NCBI GenBank assembly: GCA_014526335.1
Contig: JACTAT010000305.1
Coordinates: 45,117-109,116 of the forward strand
Source: Chrysaora quinquecirrha
Lineage: Eukaryota; Cnidaria; Scyphozoa; Semaeostomeae; Pelagiidae
DNA length: 64,000 nucleotides
Direction of reading: 5' to 3'
Made by a program: the position numbers and the translations under genes. The notes beneath the pieces were generated by a model. The model was not told where the DNA came from. It did no database searches and saw only the letters and a program-made list of their open reading frames with translations. Shown here piece by piece: positions 45,246-55,419 of this stretch (its first letter is position 1; every line of letters starts with the position of its first letter).

Positions 45246-46121
45246 TTATCTTCCGTTGGTGAAGCAATATCTTACACACTGTAACATATACCGTTTAATA
45301 TCATTGTTTAATGCTATAAATATGATTGCATTGAGCAGTGAATTAACAGAAACGAGATTCAACAAGGCCACATATATCTGAATGGACATCAGAGAAGGTT
45401 TCATATAGATGATAGTCACGTATACAAAGGCAGGAGCATAGCATATCAATGCTGAACTTAATATTAACAAAACTGCTTTGGCAAACTCCTTCTTTGGTGC
45501 TCTTTGTCGGGCAGCATTAACAGTTGCCGCTCTCTCACTCTCCTGAAATATGTCATTTACGCGACTTCTTAATGCTTTGTAGGCTCTTGCGTATTGAATA
45601 AAAAGAATGGATAGAAACACTCCATTTACCCAGTAGAACAATATGTTTGCACGATCAGCAAATACAAAAACGTTTCCACAAATAAGGACTGCATTCATTA
45701 ATATCGTTGCAATTAGCACGCCGATGATAACTTTAACTCCTCTTCTATTTGTCATAATTGTTGCATATCGTGTCAGAAATCTCATATGAATGTAGCGATC
45801 AATGGCTATCGTTATGACCATAAAGAATGAAAATTGACAAAAGAAACAGAGAAAAATGTTACGGAAGATATTTACCAACGAATACGCTTTCCCATTCAGC
45901 ATCAGATCAAGAGGAGTTGCAGATACAAGGACAACTCCGATGCAGATATCTGATACACTTAAAAAGAAAATGAACTTGTGTGAAACTGTGTTGAGTTTTC
46001 CTAATTTTCGCAATGCATGGACTAAAAACGAATTCACGAGTATAATAAGCACCCCAAGAATGAATCCCCATATGGTCAATATGAGAAGTGGATTGAAAGT
46101 GTCTTTGTCGGGATTAGGCAT
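45246..46121 (-). CDS. Class A GPCR, tandem array member
   Basis: Single exon, 291 residues, ATG 46119-46121 (MPNPDKDTFNPL). The N-terminal half of TM1 differs from its neighbours (LLILTIWGFILGVL), with three extra residues. DRY, CYAP and NAIIF as in the family; tail QCVRYCFTNGR. The upstream core is at 46378-46390, 257 bases before the ATG. It lies 2417 bases from the next gene ATG and shares its flanks. Confidence 0.9.
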   Translation of the reverse strand: MPNPDKDTFNPLLILTIWGFILGVLIILVNSFLVHALRKLGKLNTVSHKFIFFLSVSDICIGVVLVSATPLDLMLNGKAYSLVNIFRNIFLCFFCQFSFFMVITIAIDRYIHMRFLTRYATIMTNRRGVKVIIGVLIATILMNAVLICGNVFVFADRANILFYWVNGVFLSILFIQYARAYKALRSRVNDIFQESERAATVNAARQRAPKKEFAKAVLLILSSALICYAPAFVYVTIIYMKPSLMSIQIYVALLNLVSVNSLLNAIIFIALNNDIKRYMLQCVRYCFTNGR

Positions 46122-46899
46122 TTTCTTCGTGAAAAATGTTGCAAGATTCTCTCTTTATTTTTAATTCACTTGCTATGCATCTAAAATTGGTAAATAAGTC
46201 ATAATGACATAACCATATGGGAAAGGTTTTGCTGTAAGTTTATTGAAGGTGAAATCAACAACGAATTGTTTTTCTCCCTTTGCTCTTCTGATTAAAGACC
46301 TTTGATAAGTAAAAAGATTACACTAATCATACATACGCTTTGCCTCTTTATCCTTCTAAATAACTGCAATACATTCGTCGCTTAAAAGACAGTTATTATG
46401 ACATTAATGTTAGAATCAACTGCCAAAAGAACAAGCTGCTACAAGTTCTTCTACATATAAGCACAATCTTGAGACGTCTTATAATTTTCTCATTTGAAAT
46501 GTTTGTACACCTGAAGTAGCTTTTAAAGAAACCTTCTATAAAATGTTTGATTTTAGATTTACTAAACAATGTTGAAAAGCTCTCTATCTCCGATTCATTA
46601 TTAATACAATTCTTTTGTATTTCCTTGCGATACTTTTCTTTTTGCATCTTAAGAAAATCAGATTTTTCATGTTTAATAATTGATATTATTTTTGGTTGAT
46701 ATTCAATGTGATTACAATGAAGAAAATAATGTTCACAGTTGTTGTGCTTTTCTAACTAAAAATTTCTATAAGAAACTCAAGGCTGTAGATTGAAATATTT
46801 CTTAAATTTCTCAAGTACTGCTACTTGAATTGAGAATGAATATAACGAATGCCTTTGATGTCTGCCTCTCAAGAAAATATTGTTAGCACCACTTTGTAA

Positions 46900-47284
46900 G
46901 TATTCCTATGACAATGTGTGACTCATAATACGGTTCTGCTTGGATCGAAAGCCTCCTTCTTATGAACCCAAATCCCCCTCGACGTAATGCCCCCTTTTAG
47001 TATGAATAATGTAATAAACGCATCCCGCTTTTAGATGTTTTCTTTTATTCGAGGTGGTGTGGCCGAGTGGTCAAGGCGTTCGGCTCACAATCGTAAGGTC
47101 TTGTGTTTGAATCTCGTCGGGACAACTATCCACAAGCCTAACAGTTAACTCAGCTGTCCATCCTTCCGAGGTCGGTAAATGAGTACCCAGGGTATTCGTA
47201 CTAGAATATCAGTATGGGGGCGCAAGGTCAACATCAGCTGTATAGCTGCCATAACCCCTGACCTGCGTTAACAAATAGAGATTC

Positions 47285-47315
<31 letters not shown>

Positions 47316-48315
47316 TTTGCATCAGATCCAAGTTAAGGCCTTCCTCAATAAAAAGTTATGATTTAACTTCATATTTAAACACCTCCTTCTTTTGAACGCC
47401 TCTCAAACAAATGTACATATATGCCTAGAGTTGCAAAAAGTTATTCACCTTCTTCCAAACCTGAAATTTACGTTATATCAATTTTTCTCATTCTAACACA
47501 ATATGAAATTACTTAAAACACAGCTAGACAATGTTCTGCACTAGACAAGAACATGTAATAGAGATCTTGCCATATCACATATCACCTGTCTGTTTTGGGG
47601 AAAGTATTAGGGCTACAACCAGGCTTTAATATAAATATGGCTATACATAGTCTTAAGGGAGTGGTTCATAAATTGATTCCCCATTTCCCAGATAAAGAGT
47701 ATTTCCCACTTTCCCAGATAATGAGTATCAGAGCACTGTTAGGGGCCAACAAAGGGTTGAAGATGAGAGGGTCTAAATGTAAAATCTATTTCTTAGATTA
47801 CATGGTAATATACGGGCCATAAAGCTTTTGTGAATATCACATACCCAAATATAGGGTTCAGTTCAGGTAACATAACGGGCTGGAAACTATTGCAAACTGG
47901 TAGCTATTGTTATTTGCTCATTAATTATTTTTCCCGCCGCGTTAGGTTTTCAGGTGAGCAAGACAGGCAGATAAAACAAAGAAAACAACAGTTGATTTTG
48001 TGGGAGTACACGGAAGTGGTTTTTGGCATGAAGCATCCCCCTGTTTAGAGTTCCTAGCGCAGAGTTTTGCTGCACTAGGATAACAATTGAAAATAAGTTT
48101 ATGTTGTATAATGTTGTTAGCTAAGCATCGGCAATGGGCATTGAAGACCCAAAGCTTAGGACGCTTAGAGGTCGGCGAGTGCGTTAAAGGGGGTGAGCAG
48201 CCCCTAAGTACTCGACCCTTACAAAAGTAGCAAAGTCTATGGGAAGAAAAGTGTGAAACTTGGGAGAGAGGAACACTTGCTGCTTATCCGTTACGCTTCG
48301 AGGAAATAGAGAAGT
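46900..48315. other. Intergenic stretch, SINE only
   Basis: Apart from the SINE at 47052-47316 I see only short open frames with no recognisable protein (the longest 75 codons at 47595-47822). Confidence 0.6.
47052..47316 (+). mobile_element. tRNA-derived SINE with (CTTG)n tail
   Basis: A perfect A box TGGCCGAGTGG lies at 47060-47070 and a weaker B box TGTTTGAATCT at 47104-47114. The CTCAC context resembles a Val(CAC) anticodon arm. A non-tRNA body follows, then CTTGCTTGCTTGC at 47285-47315. The degraded acceptor stem argues against a functional tRNA. Confidence 0.75.
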
Positions 48316-49445
48316 GCGGAAAATGTTGACATTAAAGCATTGAGTTGCAGGGGGTGTTAAGGCCCTGCAGCACTGCAATGCGGAGACATGCAATCAGTAT
48401 GAGGAGGATGAAGTGTGGTCCTCAACACGACTGAAGCGGCCTCGTGAGAAAATATTGAAATGCCTTGCTAGAAATTAGAGCATCGGAGATACGAGAGGTG
48501 AAAGCACCGCTGCCTCGTGTCGCGTCGATACGCAGATATGTCCAATCGTGAAGAGGGGGCAGGAGGAAACCTCAACACGCATTGAACAGCTGTGAGAAGT
48601 GCGGAAAAACGTTGACGTTAGAGCATTGAGTTGCAGGGGGTGTTAAGGCCCTGCAGCACTGCAATGCGGAGACATGCAATCAGTGTGAGGAGGGTGAAGG
48701 GTGGTCCTCAACACGACTGAAGCGGCCTCGTGAGAAAATATTGAAATGCCGTGCTAAAAATTAGAGCATCGGAGATATGAGAGGTGAAAGCACCGCTGCC
48801 TCGTATCGCGTCGATGCAAGATATGTCCAATCGTGAAGAGGGGGCAGGAGGAAACCTCAACACGCATTGAACAGCTGTGAGAAGTGCGGAAAAACGTTGA
48901 CATTAAAGCATTGAGTTGCAGGGGGTGTTAAGGCCCTGCAGCACTGCAATGCGGAGACATGCAATCAGTGTGAGGAGGGTGAAGGGTGGTCCTCAACACG
49001 ACTGAAGCGGCCTCGTGAGAAAATATTGAAATGCCGTGCTAAAAATTAGAGCATCGGAGATATGAGAGGTGAAAGCACCGCTGCCTCGTATCGCGTCGAT
49101 ACGCAGATATGTCCAATCGTGAAGAGGGGGCAGGAGGAAACCTCAACACGCATTGAACAGCTGTGAGAAGTGCGGAAAAACGTTGACATTAAAGCATTGA
49201 GTTGCAGGGGGTGTTAAGGCCCTGCAGCACTGCAATGCGGAGACATGCAATCAGTGTGAGGAGGGTGAAGTGTGGTCCTCAACACGACTGAAGCGGCCTC
49301 GTGAGAAAATATTGAAATGCCGTGCTAAAAATTAGAGCATCGGAGATATGAGAGGTGAAAGCACCGCTGCCTCGTATCGCGTCGATGCGAGATATGTCCG
49401 ATCGCCAAGAGGGGTGTAGAAGAAACCTCAAACACGAATCAGACA
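48316..49445 (+). repeat. 285-bp tandem repeat, four copies
   Basis: GCGGAAAA-GTTGACATT recurs at 48316, 48601, 48886 and 49172 (periods 285, 285, 286). Copies differ at a few bases. Contains CCCTGCAGCACTGCAATGCG and CACCGCTGCCTCGT. No ORF is conserved across copies, and I do not recognise it as 5S rRNA, snRNA or a spliced leader. Confidence 0.92.
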
Positions 49446-50050
49446 GCTCCAAAAACAAATGCACTTCTCTTGTATGTAATGGGCACATAACGAGTAAAAT
49501 TTTCGCATCATTGTTCTTTTCCTTGTTCTTTGCATTGTTTTATTTTGATCGATTTGCGTTTGCAAGGCGTCGTGTCTGTAGTCTTGACAGTGGATAAAAA
49601 TCGACATCTTAAACGTGATGCTATTCATATTTGTTCGATTTATGTTCCAAGTTTCATCCAAAATGCACCAATACGGAATATGCTTCATTCCATATAAGGC
49701 GTCTTAAGGCATTTTATAACCGAGAGGAATGTGGGTCGGAGTGCTTCGATGCCGCAAACCACTTCATTTATATGACACATCAAAATGAATTTTAACTAAC
49801 AACTTTTAACTATAATGATTTTTGCTAATTCTCAATCAATGACCAATGTCTACTGACGGCTTCTATCCAAGCAAATTTTCCTCGATCATTCAGATCATCG
49901 TCATTTATTTCAAAATTGTCCGTAGAACTCGTTCTTCCATACTCTTGAATCTAGTTACCGTAGGTATATATAAGAGTGTATTCGATTTGAAGGCATCATA
50001 TCATGCTTGGGGAATTCTGAAGGAGGGAACTTTCCTTATTTCCTTCTTGC

Positions 50051-50932
50051 TTAAGAAGAGGAAAAATGTTGAATTCTGTTGCTAAAGCAGTAACTGATAC
50101 ATTGTAATATATAGCGTTTAATGTCACGATTTAGTGCCAAAAATATGATTGCATTCAGCAGTGAATTAACTGCAACAAGGCTAAGGAAGCTCAGATGTAC
50201 TTCAATTGAAAAAACTGAAGGCTTAATAACAACAATAGTCGAGTACACAAAGGCAGGAGCATAGCATATCAATGCTGAACTCAATATTAACAAAACTGCT
50301 TTGGCAAACTCCTTCTTTGGTGCTCTTTGTTGGGCAGCATTAACGGTTGCCGCTCTCTCACTCTCCAGAAATATTCTATTTACACGACTTCGTAGAGACT
50401 TGAATGCTCTTGCGTACTGAATGAAAAGAATTGATAGAAACACCGTATCTGCCGAGAAGAACAATATTTTTGCATGTTTAGCGAATCCAAAAAAATTTCC
50501 AAATACAAGGGCTGCATTCATTAATATCGTTGCAATTATCACGCCAATGATAACTTTAACTCCTCTTCTATTTGTCATAATTGTTGGATACTTTGTCAGG
50601 AATCTCATATGAATGTAGCGATCAATGGCTATCGTTATGACCATAAGGAATGAGAATTGACCGAAGAAATACAAAGTGCTGACACTGCAAATATATAATA
50701 CCCGATGCACTTTCCCTAATATCAAAGGAAGAGGCATTGTTGATACAAGCACAACTCCTATGCAGATATCTGATACACTCAAAATGAAAATGAACTTGTG
50801 TGAAACTGAGTTAAGTTTTCCCAATTTTCGCAATGCATGGACTAGCAAAGAATTTGCTGCTATAATTAAAACCCCAAGAACAAGTATTAAAATAAGAAAT
50901 GGACTTAAAGTTTCTTTGTCCGGAATAAGCAT
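50051..50932 (-). CDS. Class A GPCR, tandem array member (first in transcription order)
   Basis: Single exon, 293 residues, ATG 50930-50932 (MLIPDKETLSPF). LSVSD, IDRYIHMRF, CYAP, N-A-I-I-F; the ALNRDIKRY helix 8 has Arg where paralogues have His or Asn. It belongs with the 33154 and 38148 genes (ILGKVHRVLYICSVSTLYFFGQF). The upstream core TCGCTTATAAGAC is at 51161-51173. The 3' flank at 49846-50010 matches 3' flanks of the other array genes. It is separated from the 2.4-kb units by a SINE and a 285-bp tandem array. Confidence 0.9.
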   Translation of the reverse strand: MLIPDKETLSPFLILILVLGVLIIAANSLLVHALRKLGKLNSVSHKFIFILSVSDICIGVVLVSTMPLPLILGKVHRVLYICSVSTLYFFGQFSFLMVITIAIDRYIHMRFLTKYPTIMTNRRGVKVIIGVIIATILMNAALVFGNFFGFAKHAKILFFSADTVFLSILFIQYARAFKSLRSRVNRIFLESERAATVNAAQQRAPKKEFAKAVLLILSSALICYAPAFVYSTIVVIKPSVFSIEVHLSFLSLVAVNSLLNAIIFLALNRDIKRYILQCISYCFSNRIQHFSSS

Positions 50933-51160
50933 ATTTTTCGCGAAAAATGTTGCAACAATCTTTCTCGACGTTATTAATTTGCGATACTTAAGACATCAAC
51001 AAAATTTGGAAGGTTTGCTTTAAATTTCTTGAGTGTGAAATAAAAATCCGATTGTTTTTCTCCCTTTGCTCTTCAGATTAAAAACGTTTGATAAATGAAA
51101 AGAATACACTGATCATACATACGTTTAGTCTCTCCATCCTTCTTTACTGTAATACAATCG

Positions 51161-51173
51161 TCGCTTATAAGAC
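51161..51173 (-). promoter_or_regulatory. Conserved GPCR upstream core (candidate promoter)
   Basis: The core, in gene sense GTCTTATAAGCGA or GTCTTTTAAGCGA, occurs upstream of six receptor genes: 33031-33043 (plus strand), 39241-39253 (one change), 41543-41555, 43963-43975, 46378-46390 and here. Distances to the ATG are 111, 166, 240, 259, 257 and 229 bases. A flanking block of about 60 bases ending near GTATTACAG is also shared. In two copies the core contains TATAAG. The array copies share ancestry, so conservation alone is weak evidence there; the nested gene at 33154 keeps it too. Confidence 0.45.
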
Positions 51174-51689
51174 AGTTATAAGAATCCAAAATTTTACGAT
51201 CCCATCTCTATGTAGGTTCCAAACTGTGCTTTGTAACTGTCAGGAAAAATCAAACTGCTACAAATATTCGTACAGTTGATTTATAAGCGCAATCTTGAGA
51301 TATTTCAATTCAATTAATTTTCTAATTTTAAATGTTTATACACCTGTAGTAGCTTTTAAAAAAACCTAAGATAAAATGTTTGATTTTAGATTTTCTAGAC
51401 AATGTTAAAAACCTCTTTTCTCTCCGATTCATTACTGGCTAATAAAATGATATTTCTTAAATATTACCTTGCAAATAGCTACTATTCTTTTTGCATTTTA
51501 AGAAATCAGATATTTCATGTTTAATAATTTATAGTATTTCTGGTTGATATATGTGACCCAATGAAGAAAAGAATGTTTATAGCTTCCATGCTTTTATAAC
51601 TAAGAACTTTCTTTACACGAAACACAAGGCCAAGGTTAAGATTTTTCTTTCATTTCTCCTCGCTAGCTACCTCGACGGGTAATCTCTGT

Positions 51690-51930
51690 GCAGAAGTGTG
51701 GACGGTGTTCAGTACAGTGGAGGATATTCAGTACAGTGCGGGGGTATCATCAGTTCTGTGGAGGGATATCATCAGTACGGTGGAGGGATACCAGCAGTTA
51801 AGTGGAGAATGTTCAATAAAGTGGAGGGATATCATCAGTACAGTGGAGGATATCATCAGTACAGTGGAGGATAACATTAGTACAATTGAGGATGTTCAGT
51901 ACAGTGGAGGGATGTCATCAGTTCAGAGAA
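51690..51930 (+). repeat. CAGTACAGTGGAGG minisatellite
   Basis: About a dozen degenerate units of TCAGTACAGTGGAGGATATCA. Followed directly by the GPCR TM1 fragment. Confidence 0.9.
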
Positions 51931-51936
51931 GTTCAG

Positions 51937-52020
51937 CACTGACTGTACTAAAAATGAATTCACAAGTATAATGAGCAAACCAAAACCAAAAAAGAATAGC
52001 AAAATGGGAAATGGATTTAT
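51937..52020 (-). pseudogene. GPCR TM1 fragment
   Basis: The minus strand reads as the receptor TM1 coding segment (a CTCATTATACTTGTGAATTC core is identical to the 29598 gene), but the start region and everything after TM1 are missing. It abuts a CAGTACAGTGGAGG minisatellite, the same arrangement as the 37.8-kb fragment. Confidence 0.7.
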
Positions 52021-52129
52021 AATACCTTCTTCCATATTCTGGAGTTCATAGTCAGTTATTGAAATTTGCCTCGCAAAATCCTATCAAATAGGTTTCTAAT
52101 GGTGTATGCTATGCTAATTGAAGTCATGG

Positions 52130-52432
52130 TGTATGTAACAAATATTGCATTGTAGAGCTAGCCTCGTTTTGTTATTGTATTCATTTACATTATGTTATAT
52201 CCGTTTATCGTTTTTTTTACCATATAAGTTTTTTTACCATGCCAAGCTAAGATATGTAACAACGTGCTTTGCAAAAAGAAAAGGTAGGAACAAAAAGAAC
52301 TGAGGTCGTAAGAATTGAAATCATTACAAAAACTATATGTATTCAACTTGTAAATAGTGTTTTGATTATGTTACTGTTATTCTCGATATAAAAGAAGTTC
52401 ATTTATCTGTCTGTCGGCCCTTCTACACACCA
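52130..52432 (+). mobile_element. LTR of a decayed retrotransposon
   Basis: A TG...CA segment of about 303 bases ending just before a primer-binding site. TATAAAAG at 52388 is placed as in an LTR promoter. No matching 3' LTR and no pol domains in the following 2 kb, so the element is a 5' remnant. The left border is a best guess. Confidence 0.6.
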
Positions 52433-52434
52433 AA

Positions 52435-52452
52435 TGGCGCCCAACGTGGGGC
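52435..52452 (+). other. Retrotransposon primer-binding site (lysine tRNA type)
   Basis: TGGCGCCCAACGTGGGGC is an 18-base match to the PBS known to pair with the 3' end of tRNA-Lys(1,2). Three bases separate it from the putative LTR end. About 40 bases later a short Glu/Arg-rich open frame starts with ATG (52497) and stops after 38 codons, a possible gag remnant. Confidence 0.75.
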
Positions 52453-52639
52453 ACGACAAAAGATAATCAGAATAATACAGAGAGAGGAAGCGAAAATGGC
52501 GACAGAAGAAGGGCAGAGAGAAGAAGAGGATCTGCAGTTGGAAAGGTTGAAGAATTTACGTCGTGCAGTGGACGGGGTTTCTATGCTTCTACTTAAAAAT
52601 ATTTTGAAATGAGAGTTATAGATTCGCAGCATTTGCATT

Positions 52640-54268
52640 TGGCAGCCTTTTATTCTTTCCTTTTTAAAAGGGGCAGTTTGGTGCAGTTACAGGAACACTT
52701 TCTATTTTGGAAAGGCGGGGTGCCATCGCTCAAACATAAGTACAAGACTGGTCGATAAAGAGTTTAACAAGCTACGTCAGACTCTATGGCACGAAGCTTT
52801 AATGATTCATAGCTTGTGTTGCTGAATAATATAACCAACACTGAATAATCGACTCAACTATAAGACTGCGATTGCTCTTTCCTGCTTTGTCTGAAAAGTA
52901 TTAATGAAATATGTTCTATTCCTTTTAATTTACCTGCTTATTTGATTTTCATTCCGACAATTCACGCAGAATTGATGCTTTGGTTTTCTGCACAGTAGAC
53001 TACGCTATAATCAAAGAGCGCACAATCTTTATACAAATTTTGTCAAGAAACTGAAAAGAAGCAAGTTACCCAGTAAAATCCCATTTAAGCAGCATTTACA
53101 GCACGCTCCTCCACAGCGTCCTTATTTGACCTCCGCAGTCATTATTGTTATCATTTTGATCATATGCAAGCTTTTAAAAATACAACACAACCTTTTGGTA
53201 CCAAAGCTCCCATAAGAGTCTTCTCGATCTGAAATATTGTTATCTTTCTTCCTCCTGTTTCCTTCGCTCATTTCTAGAAATGCGCTGCGGAGGAGCGTGG
53301 CATTTATAGGGGATTGGTTCCATTTGGGACCGTTCCCAAATGGGTACGAATAGGCGTCGCGTTTCAATGAGAATTGCTTGAGCTGCTCGGCTCCAAATGG
53401 AACTGCTAGCAGTACCCAAAGATCGCCTAGAAGTAGTTCCCATTTTGAACCGTCCCAGATGCTGCTTAGCAAGAAGTCGGCTGTGCAGCGCAGTTCTTAA
53501 TGAAATCAGCTTGCCGATCCCGTTGGAACGCAAGGCCTATTCGTACCCATTTTGGAATGGTCCCGTTTGGAACCGTTGTTGCAGGTCCTGTGTAAACTCA
53601 ACCTTTATAAGGGCCTTCAAAATCTTTTAGATAAATCCAAAGCAGAACAACAACCAGGCCTTGTGGAATACGGAATATTGAATGCGGACTTTTGAAAATT
53701 TGTCAACCCTACGACGGGATTTTAAATTAATTCCTATCTCATGGAATTTTCGCCAGACAAGGCCATAACCGAAATGACATGTAAATTGACTTTTATTTTT
53801 ACTACCCCCGTAGTTATTTACATAGACAACATGTTTATTTTTCATGCAGTCTCGAATCCCGTCAATCGTGGCGTTCAAATTGTTCTGTAAGCTCCCTGCC
53901 CGGTCCACTGGTCCAAACCCAGAAAAGTGCCGAACAGTGTTCGCTCCTCCACAGCCCAACGTTCAAATCACAGGGGAAGTTAAACAAAGCCAAACAAACA
54001 GTGAAACCCACATGCGTCAATAGAAACAAAGATGATTGGTTGAGCCACAAAAAGAACAATTAAAAAGAACAATCGGAAGATGGCAACCTCATTTTCACCT
54101 ACAACAAATCGCAGTTGATGGTTTCGTTTGGTGTCAAGCGGAGTATGGATGGAAAATGTTGTGGAAGGAAAATTCAACTTTACCGATCGTGATTTTCTCA
54201 ACTCAAGGAAAGATGAATAAACTTTAAAACCATAGCATTTGGCCGTTTATTGAATTCTGGAAGCAAAC
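52640..54268. other. Non-coding stretch with one MITE
   Basis: Holds the inverted-repeat element 53318-53590 and short spurious open frames. The last 200 bases presumably include the promoter of the PET-LIM-like gene; no clear TATA box. Confidence 0.5.
53318..53590. mobile_element. MITE with GGGACCGTTCCCAAATGGGTA ends
   Basis: GGTACGAATAGGC-type sequence at 53340 pairs with GCCTATTCGTACCC at 53536. Nested CCATTTGGGAC/GTCCC palindromes fill the interior, which explains overlapping open frames on both strands. Confidence 0.65.
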
Positions 54269-54549
54269 ATGTTACGACGTAAAGATCAGAAAAAGGTAAG
54301 ACTTCAATAAAGTGTAGCCTAAACAGAATGTGTAGAGCTTAGGCCGGCTTTTGCACCTGTTCTTTGTCAACTTTCCGCAATCCTTGCATTAATCATAAAT
54401 ACCATTGAATTTCATGCTGAATTTAAAAAATCCATTTTGTGTTTTGCCTTCTAGAATACCAAGCAGCAACATGGCTTTTCGTTTAATGATATGAAATTGT
54501 GCTCACAATGTGGAGATGTTTGCCCTGGCTTCGCTCCGTTGTCGTGGAG
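54269..54549 (+). CDS. First two exons of a testin/LMCD1-like PET-LIM protein (partial)
   Basis: Exon 1 is 54269-54295 (ATG, 9 codons, MLRRKDQKK) followed by GTAAG. Exon 2 is 54455-54549 after a TTCTAG acceptor. The joined product contains K-L-C-S-Q-C-G-D-V-C-P-G-F-A-P-L-S-W-R, matching the pattern CxxCxxxCxGFxxxxWR that opens testin, LMCD1 and related PET-LIM proteins. The partner residues (K-x-C-x-x-C-x-C) are expected in the next exon, which I could not find; it is probably beyond 64000. The exon 2 donor (GTTTGT) is weak. Such proteins act at actin-rich junctions or in transcription, but two exons cannot tell which subtype. The following intron would contain the 5.67-kb element. Confidence 0.5.
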
Positions 54550-55419
54550 GTTTGTTGTTTGCCTTCCGTATAATTTATTTAGGAAACACACTTGAGGCCT
54601 AAGTTGATTAGCAAATACATCGCGCTAATGTGTGTGTAAAGGCATGCAGGTAAGCAGAATCATTGATTGTGTCAAATCGTTTTTCTTTCCATCACAAACT
54701 TTAATTTATGCTACCAAAGGAAAAATACCAATATTTCTCTTAAGGTTTTACGGATGCTTGCTAAGGTTATACATATTGATCTGACCAATTTGAAGGATTG
54801 TACAAACCTACGAAGACCTCAATACAGTTTACTGCATTACAACAATTGTTTGAAATTGTTGAGTATTATCCAATGATATAGTATATTTTATGCACTCTCT
54901 ATGGCTGTATGAAGGCAGTTTTAGACTACACGCATTTTTTTTTATAAGGAAGTTCGGCTCAGGCCCAGTACTGAAAATTCCTTAACTGACAGCCAAATTT
55001 GAGCACTGAAAATTCCTTAGCAATTCCTTAACTTTTATACCTGTTTCTTAAAAATAAACCTAGGGACAAGGGAATATAAGGGCATGAAGGTGTCAGAAGA
55101 CGAATAGAAATGAATACTAACTAAACCATTGACAATAAGTGTTGCTTGCTCGTTTTATACACGTAAATGATCAGCTTCATAACCCTTCATCATTTTTAAC
55201 TAGCCCTTGCCCGGAAGCGCGCTGCGCGCGCTTCCGCGCGGGCTTTTTCGCTCCGCGGTTCACTCGGAACTTCCGCCTTCCAATAAATCATTTATAAAGA
55301 AACCATTCTACATATTTAGTTTCATTTGAATATTTAGCATGTTAATAACTTTCAAATGAAATGGGAATAATTTGCAGAGAAAAGACTGGATTGTTGAATT
55401 CAGACAAAAAAACCACTCG

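Larger units (their letters stand above)
40437..46900 (-). repeat. 2.4-kb tandem duplication units carrying GPCR genes
   Basis: ATG-to-ATG spacings are 2401 and 2417 bases. Flanks between genes are near-identical, including CATTTGAAATGTTTGTACAC upstream and AGCAAATTTTCCTCGATG downstream. Partial flanks also accompany the genes at 38148 and 50051, showing older duplications. Confidence 0.85.

Noticed and set aside
47052..47130. Functional tRNA gene
   Set aside because: The A box is perfect, but the B box and acceptor stem are poor and a SINE body with a CTTG tail follows.
48316..49445. CRISPR-like array
   Set aside because: Whole 285-bp units repeat without unique spacers, and the DNA is eukaryotic.
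53240..53533. Overlapping ORFs of 77-116 codons on both strands
   Set aside because: They fall in an inverted-repeat MITE; symmetric open frames on both strands are expected there.
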